A DNA stretch of 64,000 nucleotides from Beta vulgaris subsp. vulgaris (GCF_026745355.1 NC_079207.1:36185430-36249429); one strand, 5' to 3'. Counted from the stretch's first letter, positions 35,216 through 47,625 are shown. Notes: generated from the letters alone by a model not told the origin. Numbers and translations: made by a program.

Positions 35216-36769
35216 GTTATCATGTATTGTTGATACATTAACGTCGTGAAATTGCATTTAAATTTGTATTCTAATAATTAACACTTCATAATTTACCAGG
35301 TGGCTCGTATTGTCACTCCTACTTTGGAGAGGCTCGTGCGAGGACTTGTACGACAACAACAACGAAGTACATCCACAACCGTGCTCGCTCCTCCTATGAG
35401 GGATGTAACCCACATGAGACCTCCTCATGTGCAAGAGGAGGTGGAAGAGGTGGAAGAGAGGTCTCAATTGAATGTGCAAGAGAGGCTTGTTCCAGAGAAG
35501 GTGGGGCAGCAACCGAGTACAGTCTCCTCCCATGTGGTCGTTCCTCCAATGAATCAGGTGCATGAGGTAACCTGATTATACTTGTATATCTTTACGACAT
35601 ATATCTTAATGTTTCTCTATGAAATTAAACTAGATCCCAAGTTTTATCATTTAGGTTTGACTTATACAATGCTTCACTACATTTATTCAAGTCATGTAAA
35701 ATTCAAACAATAACCATTTCAAAGTAATATTTGTATTTTGCTAGTAGTGGAACGACATGTGTATCCAATTTATTACTAGATCATCTTCTTTCTATATCTT
35801 CTTTTAATGGATTAATCTAAATTTATTTGTTATAGTTCAAAAGTCAATTTATGGCGACAAAAAGAAAGAAGAGTAATGGGAACTCAACGTTGATCAGATT
35901 ACATATGAATGTTATAATATTATCAATTAGTTCTCTAAATATCTTTTCAATGTCATTATACCTTGGTTCCTATGTCATTATTCAACTTTTATTCAATATT
36001 ATATGGTATGATATTACAGCGTACCTATGTCATTATACTTGCTACCTATTAATTATACCTTGGTACCTATGTCATTATACCTTGTATGAAAAAGTTTTGA
36101 TTTCAGTACCTTTGTCTTAGTGCAAGAGGTGGTGCAAAAGGTGTGCAGGAGGGGAAGAGATGTTGTCACTGAGGAGCTAGGCCAGCAACCTTCCCCTTCA
36201 TCATCAGTTTTGGTCGTTCTCCTAAGATTCAGGTGCAAGAGGGTGGTGGTGCAAAAGGGTGGAAGCGATGGAAGCGATGGAGGAGAGGCAACCAACAACT
36301 TCCTCAGGCTCTGGGTCGCTGACACTGACATGACACCTCAAGTGCAAGGAAAGTCAAGTTGGGGTGCTTGAGGGTGGAAGAGTGATGATGAGAAAGATGA
36401 CGAGGGGATGAGGAGGATGAGGAGATAGGAGATGATGGGGAGAAAATGAAGATGTGATGATGAGGACGGTGATGGGAAGGGGGGTGAAGCTGGAACAAGA
36501 CTGTCGGTGGAGATGGGTGAGGATAAGGGGAGAATGATGGGTATAGGACACCTGGGCCAGGTGATACCGCTCCCAAAGTGAACAAAAAGCCGCTCAGCGC
36601 CGTCGCAAACCGACCTCCAAACAAACTCAGCTTGAACTTCTGAAGAGTTACAGAATCGAGGCTCACACATTCGACAGAGTCCTCCTGCAATTCATTACGC
36701 AGGGTAAAGTGAAGGAGAGGTAACATAACATACATTTTAATCTACGTTTTTTGTCAATTTAGCTGTGTA

Positions 36770-36830
36770 AACAAGTACCAAAGTAAGACATTGTAGGTAC
36801 CAAAGTTAGACATTGTAGGTACCAATCATA
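36770..36830. repeat. Short GGTACCAA array, ULP1-like gene intron
   Basis: Three copies of a roughly 26-base unit (GACATTGTAGGTACCAAAGT). Confidence 0.75.
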
Positions 36831-38124
36831 TAATTTAGATGTGTTTCAATTTATGTGCAATGACTTATGGAGTTGTGAAATAACCTTTGGTGTTATGATG
36901 TTAAATATACATTAAAAACCTAAGTACTTTTATGATTGATGATTTTGAACAGGGAAAGTCCCATCCTTGTGCAATGTAAAAAACAGTATGCCACACGGTC
37001 TGATTTGATAGGTGTAATGCATGACTGCATGTGTTGGCTTGCACTACGTGCAAATGGCTTCTGTCTTGTACACCGACATATGGAGTGCTGAGTTCAGTGG
37101 GAAGAGCAAGCGCATTATGCTTGATCCTGCATTTGCGGTAAGAAGAATATCATTTGGTTTCTCAATCATTTACATTGCAAAATATAGTAACATCTGTCAA
37201 TTACATGGTAGATGGTTGTCTTGAAGGGTAATGCAAATTATAAGGAATTAGGGGCCTCGCATGCTAAAAGATACCCGGGGACACAAATTTTAAGAACTTG
37301 TGTGGTTAGTCTGTGACCTTCTTTTAAATATCATTGTTTTTTACTACCAAGTTGTAGGTAAATAGTATGTATAGTTTCATTTCAGTTACAAACTTTCTTT
37401 CAAGTTCAAACTAATTTACTTTGATATTGGTAGATTTTTGTTCCCGTGCTCACTTCACAACCCATGGAGCATTGGTGGTGTGTGGCCTTCTCGCTGCGTG
37501 ATAAAGCAATCTATCACATTGATACATTATCTCGTGAGACCACCATGCATATATCTCGTGAGACCACCATTCATGATATCACCCTCTTAGCACGTGGAAT
37601 CGATGAGATCTTGCAAGCATGGGACAGTTCATGGATTTCATCCACGCTAGAGTCATGGCCTACAATAAATGTTCCTATCAAGCTCCCAATTGATTTGTAA
37701 GTTCTGGTTATTTCTTAAATAAAGTTGTTGCGTGAGTTTAATGTTTCTCTCCAATTTCACATATAATATATCTTTAGGAGGCCATGTGGAGTGATCATGC
37801 TCTCCTGTATCAGAGCGTGTGCTGACAGGTTCCTCATCGAGTACCAAGTGGTATGTGTCTATGTTCGGTAGCTATTACATGATTAAATAGATATGATGTC
37901 CAACAATTAGTAATTATTTTGTTGTTTTTGTTCTCAACAGGACACAATTTATAATGCCCGACAACAACGTTTGCTCGAATATGTAATGTCGTACGACAAC
38001 GAACTTAAGTGGCACCTCGGCTCCATTATTAATGAAAACAAATGTGTATGAAGAACAATAGTTAGTAATGTCTTTTGGCACTGTTTTTTGTCATTTGCAA
38101 ACCAAAACTTGTTCCAAATATTAC

Positions 38125-38395
38125 ATTCTGGTATTGGTACCAACTTGTTCTGGTATTGGTATTACGTTGTCTTTTGGCATTGGTACCGACATATAAGTTA
38201 TATCAATCTATGGTGAACTTTGTACCAACTTGTTCTGGTATTGGTACCAACTTATCTGGTTTTGGTACCAACTTTTTCTGGTATTGGTACCAAGTTATCT
38301 GGTTTTGGTACCAACTTGTTCTGGTATTGGTACCAACTTGGTTGCATATTGGTATCAACTAATCTTGATATTGGTACCCAAAGATTGTAAGTGTT
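38125..38395. repeat. TTGGTACCAA array just past the ULP1-like stop
   Basis: Eleven cores, eight with GGTACC, in units such as TGTTCTGGTATTGGTACCAA. It starts about 75 bases after the TGA at 38051, in the 3' flank or a UTR/intron leading to the SUMO-like exons. Confidence 0.85.
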
Positions 38396-38743
38396 ATACA
38401 ATTTACGCTTTGCATGCTACTAGAAAGGAATTGGTACAAACGCAATATGTTTTTCACTTTGGAGGAGAACTTGATGGACTGTCGTACATGGTAGATGACA
38501 ACCACCACCATTAAATTGTAATAAATGTGTATGGTTGAAATTAAAAAACTTGTTACATTTGAGTTAGATTTCAACATGGGTAGATGACCTACTGTACTAT
38601 ATTAAAAATTACAAATAATTAATGAACAACCACCATATTAAATACATATCCCCCCTATAAATTGGATGGGACATTGTTGCTTGTAAATTCACAACAGGCT
38701 TTCATGAAATGACCCAAACACATTTTTTTTACAATCAAGTAAG

Positions 38744-40962
38744 GATGGGGGAATCCAACAAAATATTGTATTGATTACGAAGATACATTTGAGCAATCTT
38801 TCGCTGATTATGAGTTAAAGGAAAATATTCCTAATACTACTATGCTATTCTTTCTTAACGTCGTGATAGTTTATCCGAAATCAACCCCAAGAGAAGTAAA
38901 CTTGGTGCGAAATGCGGTTCTCACTGCCATGGTCCATGTGAGTGACGATTAATATTTGTTTATTTAATAACATGTTTGATATAGTATTTTATAAGTATAA
39001 TACATTTCAATAATATAATGCAGGATTCCGTTGGCATTCTTCGCCCCATGCATGAGATGTACAAGACTGTCAGGATTCAAGAATGTACTTCATCTCCTTG
39101 CGGAGATGTCTTCAAATATTCGATTAATACTAAAATACAAGAATTATACGATTTTTATGTCGTATCACTAGTAGAACAAGCATGATTTGCGTCCCCACAT
39201 TTGCGTCGCATAGACACGGAAGTGACGCAAATTACCTTTGTGCGTCGTAGGCCAAAGAGCAATCGACGCAAAACATCAATATTCATATCAGCATACGAGC
39301 TATATGCGTCGCACTGTATCTAAGTGCGACGCAGATTAGCTTTGTGCGTCGCACCTAGCTAGGCGTGCGACGCAAATGGCGCTTCTCAATTTGGAGATTT
39401 AAGCCCAATGTGCGTCGCACATAGGCCTCCATCCGACGCACATTGGGCTTCCAAAATAATAATCCATCCGCGCCCACCTAACCCTAAATTCTTTAAACCC
39501 TCACACGCCTCTCAACTCAGCGCCTCTCTCACTCTCTCTCAACTCAGGGCCTCTCACTCTCCTCTCTCTCTCTCTCAACTCAGCGACTCTTCCTTTCCTC
39601 TCTCTCTCTCAACTCAGCGCCAAGGTGTGCAGCGTTCGTCTTCTCCGGCCATCTGCGTTCGTCGCTTGATTTCAGTTTGTTCGCCGGCCATCTCCGTCCG
39701 TCTTCTCCGGGTCAAACTCCGGCAACGACAACAACAAGGATTTTAATGGCAAAGCAAGACATGTCTGAGCTTGGGTTTCACAAGGATAACGAAGCAGAAG
39801 TTTCTGAAGGAAAGGAGAGCAACAAATAGAAAAATTACTCTACTGAAATCGCCATCGCAAGTAAGGAAGTTACTCTACCGAAATCGCCATTCGTCTTATA
39901 ATCACGTCGCACAACTTTGGTGTCTTCTTTTTTTTTCGGCGACTACACAGGTACGATTTTTTTAGGGTTTTTAGTAGAAATCGCCATTCGTGTGCTGATT
40001 CGTTTAGGTTTCATTTTTTTTCAATTTTTAGATTTGATTTTCAATTTTAATTTTTCGATCTAAAAAATGCGTTTTTTCATTTTTAGATCTAAAAACTAAA
40101 AACTTTCTACTGATGACCTTTCATTTTTTTCATTTTTCATTTTTTTCATTTTTTTTCGTTAAAAAAACACAAGCAGCATGAGGAGGAAGATTGAATTAGA
40201 GCGGCAGCAGCAGCGCCCACAACAACAATAGCGGCAGCAGCCACGAACAGATCTAGAATGCGGTTTTGGTGGTTCACGAAACATAGCAACGAGCACTAAC
40301 AAACTTTATATTTCGCTCCTTAATTCGATTTAGTTAGAACAATCTTGTATTTTCTTGTAATTTCGATTCAGATTTGCGTTCCTCGCTCATTTCATTCTTG
40401 TACTTCTTTGGATTCAGATTAATGCATCAATGGTTTTGTTCTTGTATTTCTTGTTTGTATATAAAATTACTTCTGTGTATTTCATTTTTATTTGAATATG
40501 AGATTTTTTTTTGTAATAAAATTACAAATTTGCGTCGCACATTCAGTATTGTGCGACGCATGTTCTATTTTTTTGTATGATTTGCGTCGCACTCTGTGCG
40601 ATGTGCGACGCAAATTCCCCTTATAGTTTGTAGTTTGTGGACTGTGAAGAGCAATTTGCGTCGCATCGTATACAACGTGCGACCCAAAAAGATAAAATAT
40701 CTGCGTCGTTTCTGCATACGACGCAGATCGTATCTGAGTCATTTGCGTCGAGGGCTTTGGCGTCGCACCCGGGTTCGACGCAAATAGGCGCCTCACATCC
40801 GACGCAAATTGCCTTTTCTGCACTAGTGTATCGCAAGGAGTTCACGATAGTGATGTGGAATTATGGCACGAGGAAAAATTGTTAAGTAGATTTCAAACTA
40901 TAGGAGAGACTGATATTTGTGACGGCGATATAATTTATGTTCACTATCTTTCAAATGAGTAG
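38744..40962 (+). pseudogene. SUMO/ubiquitin-fold-like gene A, C-terminal exons, split by a CACTA element
   Basis: Two exons are visible. Exon 38744-38937 (CIDYEDTFEQSFADYEL, MLFFLNVVIVYPKS) ends at a GTGAGT donor. The second exon runs 39024-39165, is interrupted by the 39166-40828 element, and resumes at 40832-40962, ending in TAG. With the element and one target copy removed the frame is exact (FYVVSQGVHDSDVELW). The end resembles a SUMO or Rad60-SLD beta-grasp domain (IQELYDFYV, FQTIGETDICDGDIIYVHY). It ends LSNE without the diGly needed for conjugation. The first exon, by analogy with gene B, was not found upstream. Likely inactive now, and probably a partial duplicate of the gene B family. 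Confidence 0.62.
39166..40828. mobile_element. Non-autonomous CACTA element in a coding exon
   Basis: Ends CACTAGTAGAACAAG and, inward from the right, CACTAGTGCAGAAAAGG. TAT is duplicated on each side (39163-39165, 40829-40831), the 3-bp duplication of CACTA elements. Subterminal regions hold inverted GCGTCG/CGACGC words (39190-39440, 40525-40805), as in the larger element at 24149-29759. The middle (39470-39960) resembles a plant 5' leader with CTCTC runs and CAACTCAGCGCC repeats, perhaps captured. No transposase. Confidence 0.92.
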
Positions 40963-41527
40963 GCCACGTGTTTTTATAAGCCACAAATGTCGATTATGGT
41001 GTACTGAATTCTTGTTCAATTGCCCTCTCTACTGTTTAAACATTATATATATGTTTCAAGGTATATGTTCTTTCAAATATCAGATATATATATTTAGTTA
41101 ATTCCAAGGGCATAATGCATGGATAATAGAAATTAGTTAAATATTGATCCAACAACCCCAAATAATTGTATTGTATTGTTAAATATTGATCCAACAACCA
41201 AATCCAACAAATTAGAGGTAAAGTTAAAGTACCCTTCTTTAAATAAAAGTTTCCATCATCTCCACTTACTCCACTCTCTTACACTTCATCAATGCATTAG
41301 GTACTTTTTCCAACCTCCACATTGGTACAAAAGTAATAGATAGTAAACTTTTTTTTTTCAAACTCACCTACGTAGTAATAACTACTTACTAAACATTAAT
41401 TCACCATATTCAAGTTGAAAATATCACAAGAGAATAAATATCACAATAGATAGTAAACTCTCAAAGGACACGATTCCTTTGACACAAAACATTTGGAGCT
41501 TCATATTTCGTCTACGTAATTACCGTT
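40963..41527. other. Spacer between the two SUMO-like genes
   Basis: AT-rich; holds the 3' end of gene A and the promoter/leader of gene B. One TTGGTACA word lies at 41323. No other feature. Confidence 0.5.
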
Positions 41528-41797
41528 ATGTCTAGGTCTACTGGTGAAAGTGGAGTCTACCGACATGTTTCACGTACAGTGAAGTTCCGAATTTCGTCGA
41601 ACAATTATGACGTAGGCATTTCTTTCACAGCAGATGATGATAAGCCCTTAGAAGAAATCCTACGACACTATGCTACGGTAAACTCTCTCCCTTTCTCAAG
41701 ATTATCGTTCCAACTTCGTGAGATAGAAGTTTTCACAACCGATGCTCCTACATCTATTATGTTGAAAAATGGAGACACCATAATAGCCATAATGAAG
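41528..41797 (+). CDS. SUMO-like domain gene B, first exon only
   Basis: A 90-codon open exon starting at ATG and ending at an AAG|GTATTC donor, in phase 0. The protein reads as a SUMO/Rad60-SLD type beta-grasp fold. VKFRIS and a second strand (VGISFTADD) lead into a helix (PLEEILRHYATVNSLPF) and then LSFQLREIEVF, followed by the late turn LKNGDTIIAIM, where SUMO has LEDGDxIDAM. The length (about 75 residues for the domain) fits. The following intron carries two TTGGTACC words and is then broken by the SIRE-like retrotransposon at 41897, so the rest of the gene, if present, lies outside the window. Likely nuclear; the function is inferred from fold only. Confidence 0.68.
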
Positions 41798-41896
41798 GTA
41801 TTCGATTTTTTCCTTCATTTTTTCTCCTTCATTTCCGCGTTCTTAATCGTTCTTAATAGTTCCACATTGGTACCAACATATGTAAGAATTGGTACC

Positions 41897-42260
41897 TGTT
41901 ATTTTCCTAGGAACACTACAAGAGGGGGGGTGAATTGTAGGTGTAGAAATAAACGTAACTTTTTGCGGAAATTAAAACTTAAACGAATAAACAAGCTAAA
42001 GGAACACAAGGGATTTTTACAAGAAAAACTTCTTGGGCCCAACAAGAAGAAACAACCTCGACCACTAGGGATTTTAAACTCAACACTTTCACTAATTAGG
42101 CCAAACAACTCTGTTACAACCTAATTCTACTCGAGCCACACCTTGAGTTCCTAAACTCAAGTTCCTGAGCCATTGTTCCCTTAACAGCAGTTCCTCTCAA
42201 CTTCACTAGAAGTTTTCTCACACATACAAGCTTCACTCAAAGCCTTTCTCTTACAGAACT
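41897..42260 (-). repeat. 3' LTR, distal part (left of the CACTA insertion)
   Basis: Starts TGTTATTTTCCTAG on the plus strand and runs to the ACT at 42258-42260, which is duplicated across the CACTA. The LTR resumes at 58536. Confidence 0.78.
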
Positions 42261-42445
42261 CACTAGTGGAAAAAACTCCATGTGCTACTTGTCAAGTGCT
42301 TGGGTTGAACAATCAACCCAAGCACTTGTGAAATTTTAATATTAAAAATTCACAAGTGCTTCGGTTGATAAGTCCACCGGAGCACTTGTGAATAAGTGCT
42401 CCGGTTATTCAACCGGAGCACATGTTGGATCTTGCGCGCTACACT
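42261..42445. repeat. Left CACTA terminus and subterminal repeats
   Basis: Terminal CACTAGTGGAAAAAACTCC is followed by paired words such as AAGTGCTTGGGTTG...CAACCCAAGCACTTG and GTGCTCCGGTT...AACCGGAGCAC. Each forms a short inverted repeat. Such arrays are the usual binding sites of the TNPA-type protein. Confidence 0.88.
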
Positions 42446-44266
42446 TTTGTTTATTTTTTGAAGGACCCGCTAATAATTAACACGTTGGATCAATTAATTT
42501 TTTGAAGGACGCGGCCTCCTCCTGAAACTAACTCCTCTCTACTTTCCCCTAAAAAAAAAACAAAAAACTCCTCTCTACTTTTTCGTTCATCAGAACCCTC
42601 CTCCTTAACTCCTCTCTACTTCTTCGCCTCATCTCTGTACTTCGCTCATCAAATCTGCTGCCTCACTCGAAATTCTCTGCCGCACTGAAATCAATTCAAT
42701 TGCACTCGATCGGGAAATCTGCTGCCTTGCACTGAAATCAGTTCAATTGCACTGAAATCTGCTGCCTCACTCGAAATTCTCTGCCGCCTTCATCAAATCT
42801 GCTGCCTCACTCGAAATTGGGAAATCTGCCGCCTCGCTGAAGTCGCTGCTGGTGCCCGTCAATCTGCCGCGCGCACTAAAATCTCGAGGTTTCTCTCTCT
42901 TCCTTGTTGTAATTTGAGTCATCAATTTGCAAATTTTTCGGTGGTTCTAGTGGTTGTTTGAGCGCAAATTCTAGCAAATTTTTCGCCAAATTGTTTGAGT
43001 GACATGAATTATTGATGGAATTTTTTGTGTTTGATGTTGTTGGATTGATCGAGTTGATTATTGTGAGGTTTATGATGGAGTAATTCAAGTTTATACACTA
43101 AGTATTGTTAATCATGAAATAAATAACAATTAAGTACTAACAAATCCCTATGAAAGAAGTTTATTCACTATCAGGCACTTATCTGCAAGAAATTGGAATA
43201 AATATGAGCAAGTGCTATGGGCCTATGGCATGTCATGTGGTCCATTTTACTTGAAATATTTCATGCAAATACAAATATATGATTGTTGATGAACTATTCA
43301 TTCGTAAGATTTTTATGTCAATGTGTGATGATATAATGATATCAGAACTATATGCTTAATTATTGGTTGCTTGCATAAGCAAATGTATTATTAAACTTTT
43401 TAATGTTTTCTTCACTAAAGATGTGCAAAATTATAATAGGGTTATTTTTGTATTGAAGAAAGAAAAAATGCCAATGACAGGATAGTGGTAAATGGTAATA
43501 CTGAAATAATACTCTATTATTAGAAATAAGTTAGACTGGACATTTCATAATTGAAAGGAATCTGCTTATCTAGTGAAAGTTGCTTCTGTACTTCTAATAT
43601 GTAATTACTTATCTAACATAAGCAGAAAGATGAGATGAGAATTATGAATTATCAAAGAATTTTTATTCGGAGATGAAGCTAGCAAGATGTAATATCTCCT
43701 TCTGGACCACTTTTTTTTAATTATTTGGGATAAACTGGCCATATTTCAATTTTTAATCATTAAGAACGCTTTAAGAATAACGGATTGAATTTTATTCATT
43801 TGTTATGCAAAAAATTAACGTATCATCATAATCATATGCCTAGATACCCATCCAAGAATTACTCATTAGGAATAAGTCTTGGATAGTCCCCGTTTTGGGA
43901 CTGTTTTTGGACGTTTGATCTCATTTAGGTGGTAAATGTATGTTTTCTTTTCGTTTATATGGAAATCACGGCTACTCATTTCCCTAATTGTTCTCCGGGT
44001 ATATATGTAGATAAGTAACTACCTACATTATACTTGGAGAACTGTAGGGAAATGCTGCCGGAATTTCCATAGATCGAGAAGCTGACATACATTTACTAGT
44101 GGGATTAGACGTTCAAGGATGGGTTAGGTTGGAGTGATAAGGACCTCTGGAAGACATGCATATATTCATGCTATATTTTTTTTTTTTTGAATTTGTATGT
44201 TTAATGCTTAAATGGTTGACAATGTGCTATTGTATGTGATTAATTAGTCATAAGAGGTCTGTTTGG
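42446..44266 (+). other. CACTA leader region upstream of the transposase
   Basis: At 42500-42900 a CT-rich stretch repeats ATCTGCTGCCTCACTCGAAA and CTCTGCCGC several times, looking like a transcribed leader. From 42900 to 44266 the sequence is AT-rich without coding signature. Confidence 0.5.
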
Positions 44267-47200
44267 ATGTCGAGAGATCGTTCGTGGATGTATGGTAACG
44301 TTGATTCGTCAGAATTTGTGGATGGGGTACTGGAATTTTGTGATTCTGCCTTAGAACATCAAGCTCGGACGGGAGATTTAGGATTTTATTGTCCTTGTGT
44401 CAAGTGTGGCAATGTGTCCAAAGTGAGCGATATTGATTTGCTTAGGGAGCATGTACTTCGTCATGGGTTTAGGCCGGAATACCATGTATGGATTTGGCAT
44501 GGTGAGGAGGGAGTATATGAAGGGAATTCTTGTGCAAATGATGTCCATGAACAAGAAGACAATGATTCATGCATGCGAGGAAATGGAGAATGATAATGAG
44601 CACGAGGATGATGAGGATCATGTGGATGAGATGATGGAGGGTGTCGAGGATGAGTTAGGGAAACATTCTCGTGTTTTTGAGTCTTTGACAGAGGCAGCTC
44701 AAAAGCCACAGTATCCTGGTTGTAAAAAGTTCACCAAACTGTCTGCCGTGTTGACACTTTTCAACATTAAATCCAAGGGAAATTGGACCGACATTAGTTT
44801 CACTTCCCTGTTAGAAGTGTTAAGTGATATGTTTCCCGATGGCAACGAACTTCCAAAGTCGACCTATTATGCTAGAAAGCTCATGTGTCCCTTTGGCTTA
44901 GAGTATAAGAAGATACATGCTTGTCCGAATGACTGCGTGCTATATAGGAATGAATATGACAATTTGGATAAGTGTCCACGGTGCGAGATGTCACGATATA
45001 AGCGTGAAGGAGATGGAGATAAGAAAGGGCCCCCAGCTAAGGTATTGTGGTATCTTCCAATAATTCCTAGATTCAAGCGCTTATTTTCCATAAAGAAAGA
45101 TGCAAAAAATTTGAGATGGCATGCAGATAGAAGGAAGAAAGATGGTTTGTTGAAACATCCGGCGGATTCTCCTGAGTGGAATAGTATTAATAGGTTGCAT
45201 AAGCCATTTGGGGATGAAGATCTAATTTGAGGCTTGGGCTATGCACAGATGGAATGAATCCGTTCGGAAGTTTGAGCTCTTTACATAGTACATGGCCAGT
45301 ACTTTTAGTTATATATAACTTGCCTCCTTGGTTGTGCATGAAACGCAAGTACATGATGTTATCACTTTTAATCTCTGGTCCTAAACAACCTGGAAATAAC
45401 ATATATGTCTACCTTGCACCGCTTGTCGATGATTTGAGAAAGCTATGGGATGAAGGGGTTTCTGTTTTTGATGCTCATACTAATGAGATGTTCACATTGC
45501 GTGCAATGCTTTTCTGCACCATTAACGATTTCCCTGCGTACGGCAACTTATCCGGATATAAGAATAAAGGAAAGAAAGCATGTCCAATATGTATCGATGA
45601 CATGGAATCCACATGGATTCCTAAGTGCAAACATGTGTACATGCCCCATCGAAAGTTTCTACGACTGCACCACCCTTTTCGTAAGAAGAAGAATGCATTT
45701 GATGGGAAGGTTGAAGAGAGAGTAGCTCGTAGAGCGTTGACTGGTGAAGAGGTTTATGAGCAAGTGAAGGGTGTTGAAACGATCTTTGGTAAAACAATGC
45801 AAAAGGATACAGGGTTATGGAAAAAGGAGTCTGTCTTGTGGACACTTCCATATTAGAAAGATCTCCGGGTCAGACATTGTCTCGACGTCATGCATATAGA
45901 AAAAAATGTATGTGATGCCATTCTTGCGACACTTATGAATATTCCTGGTAAGACGAAGGATACCAAGGCCTCACGGTTGTACTTAGAACAGATAGGAGTT
46001 CGGCCAGAACTGTGGCCTCAGAATAGGGAAGGTAGGAAGAGGAAGAAATCTGAAGAAATAAATCTTAATGAAGGCAATAAGAGGAAGAAATCTAAAGAAG
46101 AAAAAAACCTGAACAAGGTTAAGGATAAAGAGAACAAAAATACGGTCGATAATAGGAATTATTTGCCTCTAGCTTGCTATACGTTATCCAAGGAAGAGAA
46201 ACGGATTTTTTGCGAGTCTTTGTATGACATCAAAGCTCCATCGGGATACTCATCTAACATGAAAAGATTTGTATCCTTAAATGGCGAGTTGAAGTTAGGG
46301 CTCATGAAATCTCATGATTGTCATGTCATGATGCAAGTATTTTTACCGATTGCCCTTCGTGGAATACTACCAAAACATGTGCGGTATGCTATAACTGAAC
46401 TGTGCTCATTTTTCAACACTATATGTAGCAAAGTGCTTGATCCGACAAGACTTGATGCTCTTCAAGCTGATGTTGTAGAGACTCTTTGTAAGTTTGAAAT
46501 GTATTTTCCACCTGCATTTTTTGACATAATGGTTCATCTTATCGTCCATCTAGTTCGCGAAATCAAGTTGTGTGGTCCTGTGTTTTTGAGGTGGTGTTAT
46601 CCTTTTGAAAGACGAATGGGTAATTTACAAGACAAAGTAAGGAACCCTGCACAACCTGAAGCTAGTATCATTCAAGGCACCGTGGGCGACGAAGTTGGTA
46701 ATTTTGTAGCTGAGTATTTGGCTAGTGCACAACCTATCGGACTTCCTACATCTCGCCATGATGGAAGACTTGGAGGCCAGGGTACGATTGGCTCAAAATT
46801 AGTCACACCTCCTAGAGATAAGCGCTTACAAGCACACCTGTATGTGTTGCATCACATTGCAGAAGTACATCCGTATTTGGGTGACATATGGAGGTGCTAC
46901 GGGCTGAAAATCCTTCTAAAGGGGATAGAGCATTGATGCAATTGCACAATAAGACATTTATTGATTGGTTTCATGATCGAGTAATATGTCAACAACAAGA
47001 TGATGTATCTGAAACTATTAAGTGGTTAGCATTTGGTCCTCATGAAGCTGTCAACAAATATGAGGGTTATGATGTAAATGGATTTACATTTTGGACTGAA
47101 GGTCGCGATCAAAAGTCCTCATCAGTGCAAAATAGTGGTGTTTCTGTTTTGGCATCATCTACATTTTATGCGAGCGCTAAGGATCAGAATCCGGTGGATG

Positions 47201-47625
47201 CCAAATTGTTATACTATGGGCGAATTCAAGAAATATGGGAGCTTAACTATTCTTGTTTCAAGGTTGGTCTCTTCTGTTGCAAGTGGTTGGGTAATAATCG
47301 GCGTTGCGTAAGAAATGATGACCCTTGTGGTTTCACTCTTGTTGACTTGGGTCATTTGCGTGAAAGTGACGAGCCATTTATACTTGCAATACATGCTAAG
47401 CAAGTATTTTATGTAACAGACCCTGCTGATCCTAAGTGGTCTATTGTTGTACCGGGAAAAAGAAGTATCCTTGGCATTGGTGATGTTGATGATGAGGAAG
47501 AGTATGATGCTTTTGAAGACACCCCACCCTTCATCAATCCCAAAATCGATATAACTCCAGACGTCGACACAAATTATATGCGCATAGATCACACGGAAGG
47601 GATACTTGTCGACCCTTCAGAATGA
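44267..47625 (+). pseudogene. CACTA transposase (TNP2/TNPD type), frame-damaged
   Basis: Catalytic transposase of the CACTA element. Residues from 44267 form a Transpos_assoc domain (RDRSWMYG, YCPCVKCGN, HVLRHGFRPEYHVWIWHGE). The TNP2 domain follows (STYYARKLMCPFGL, RNEYDNLDKCPRCEMSRYK, LGLCTDGMNPFG, NDFPAYGNLSG, RHCLDVMHIEKNVCDAI). Then come a DUF4218-like part (LRGILPKHVRYAI, CSFFNTICSKV) and DUF4216 (AKLLYYGRIQEIWELNY, CKWLGN). The frame moves at about 44590, 45227 and 46890, and a TAG interrupts a Tyr-Lys stretch at 45854. Introns do not explain all of these. The gene therefore looks recently inactivated, so mobility would need another copy in trans. Confidence 0.9.

Larger units (their letters stand above)
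32314..38051 (+). pseudogene. ULP1-like (SUMO protease) gene, catalytic exons present, frame damaged in the middle
   Basis: Predicted cysteine protease of the ULP1/C48 type, which cleaves SUMO-like modifiers. Exons: 32314-32754, 33464-34120, 34213-34349, 34874-34981, 35300-35566, about 36120-36735 (unclear), 36953-37137, 37434-37696, 37778-37850 and 37941-38051. Exon 1 is very basic with long Lys runs after an acidic Ser/Asp/Glu part (likely nuclear). Exon 2 is a plant ULP1-associated N-terminal domain (RVDALHKLFNKEICSTG, GLPFGPRAL, FKICFILLLLGWFLCP). The catalytic part has His in MEHWWCVAF, Asp in YHIDTL and Cys in RPCGV; the usual oxyanion Gln is not obvious. Exon 3 lacks one base and hits a stop, and exons 6-7 also shift frame. 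These are either real pseudogenisation or assembly errors. Exon phases are otherwise consistent. Confidence 0.75.

Noticed and set aside
36304..36735. Ser/Pro/His-rich minus-strand frames
   Set aside because: Antisense of a purine-rich acidic stretch of the ULP1-like gene; composition artefact.
38075..38514. Open frames with repeated GTNL/WYWYQ words downstream of the ULP1-like stop
   Set aside because: They are translations of the TTGGTACCAA array, with no exon signals.
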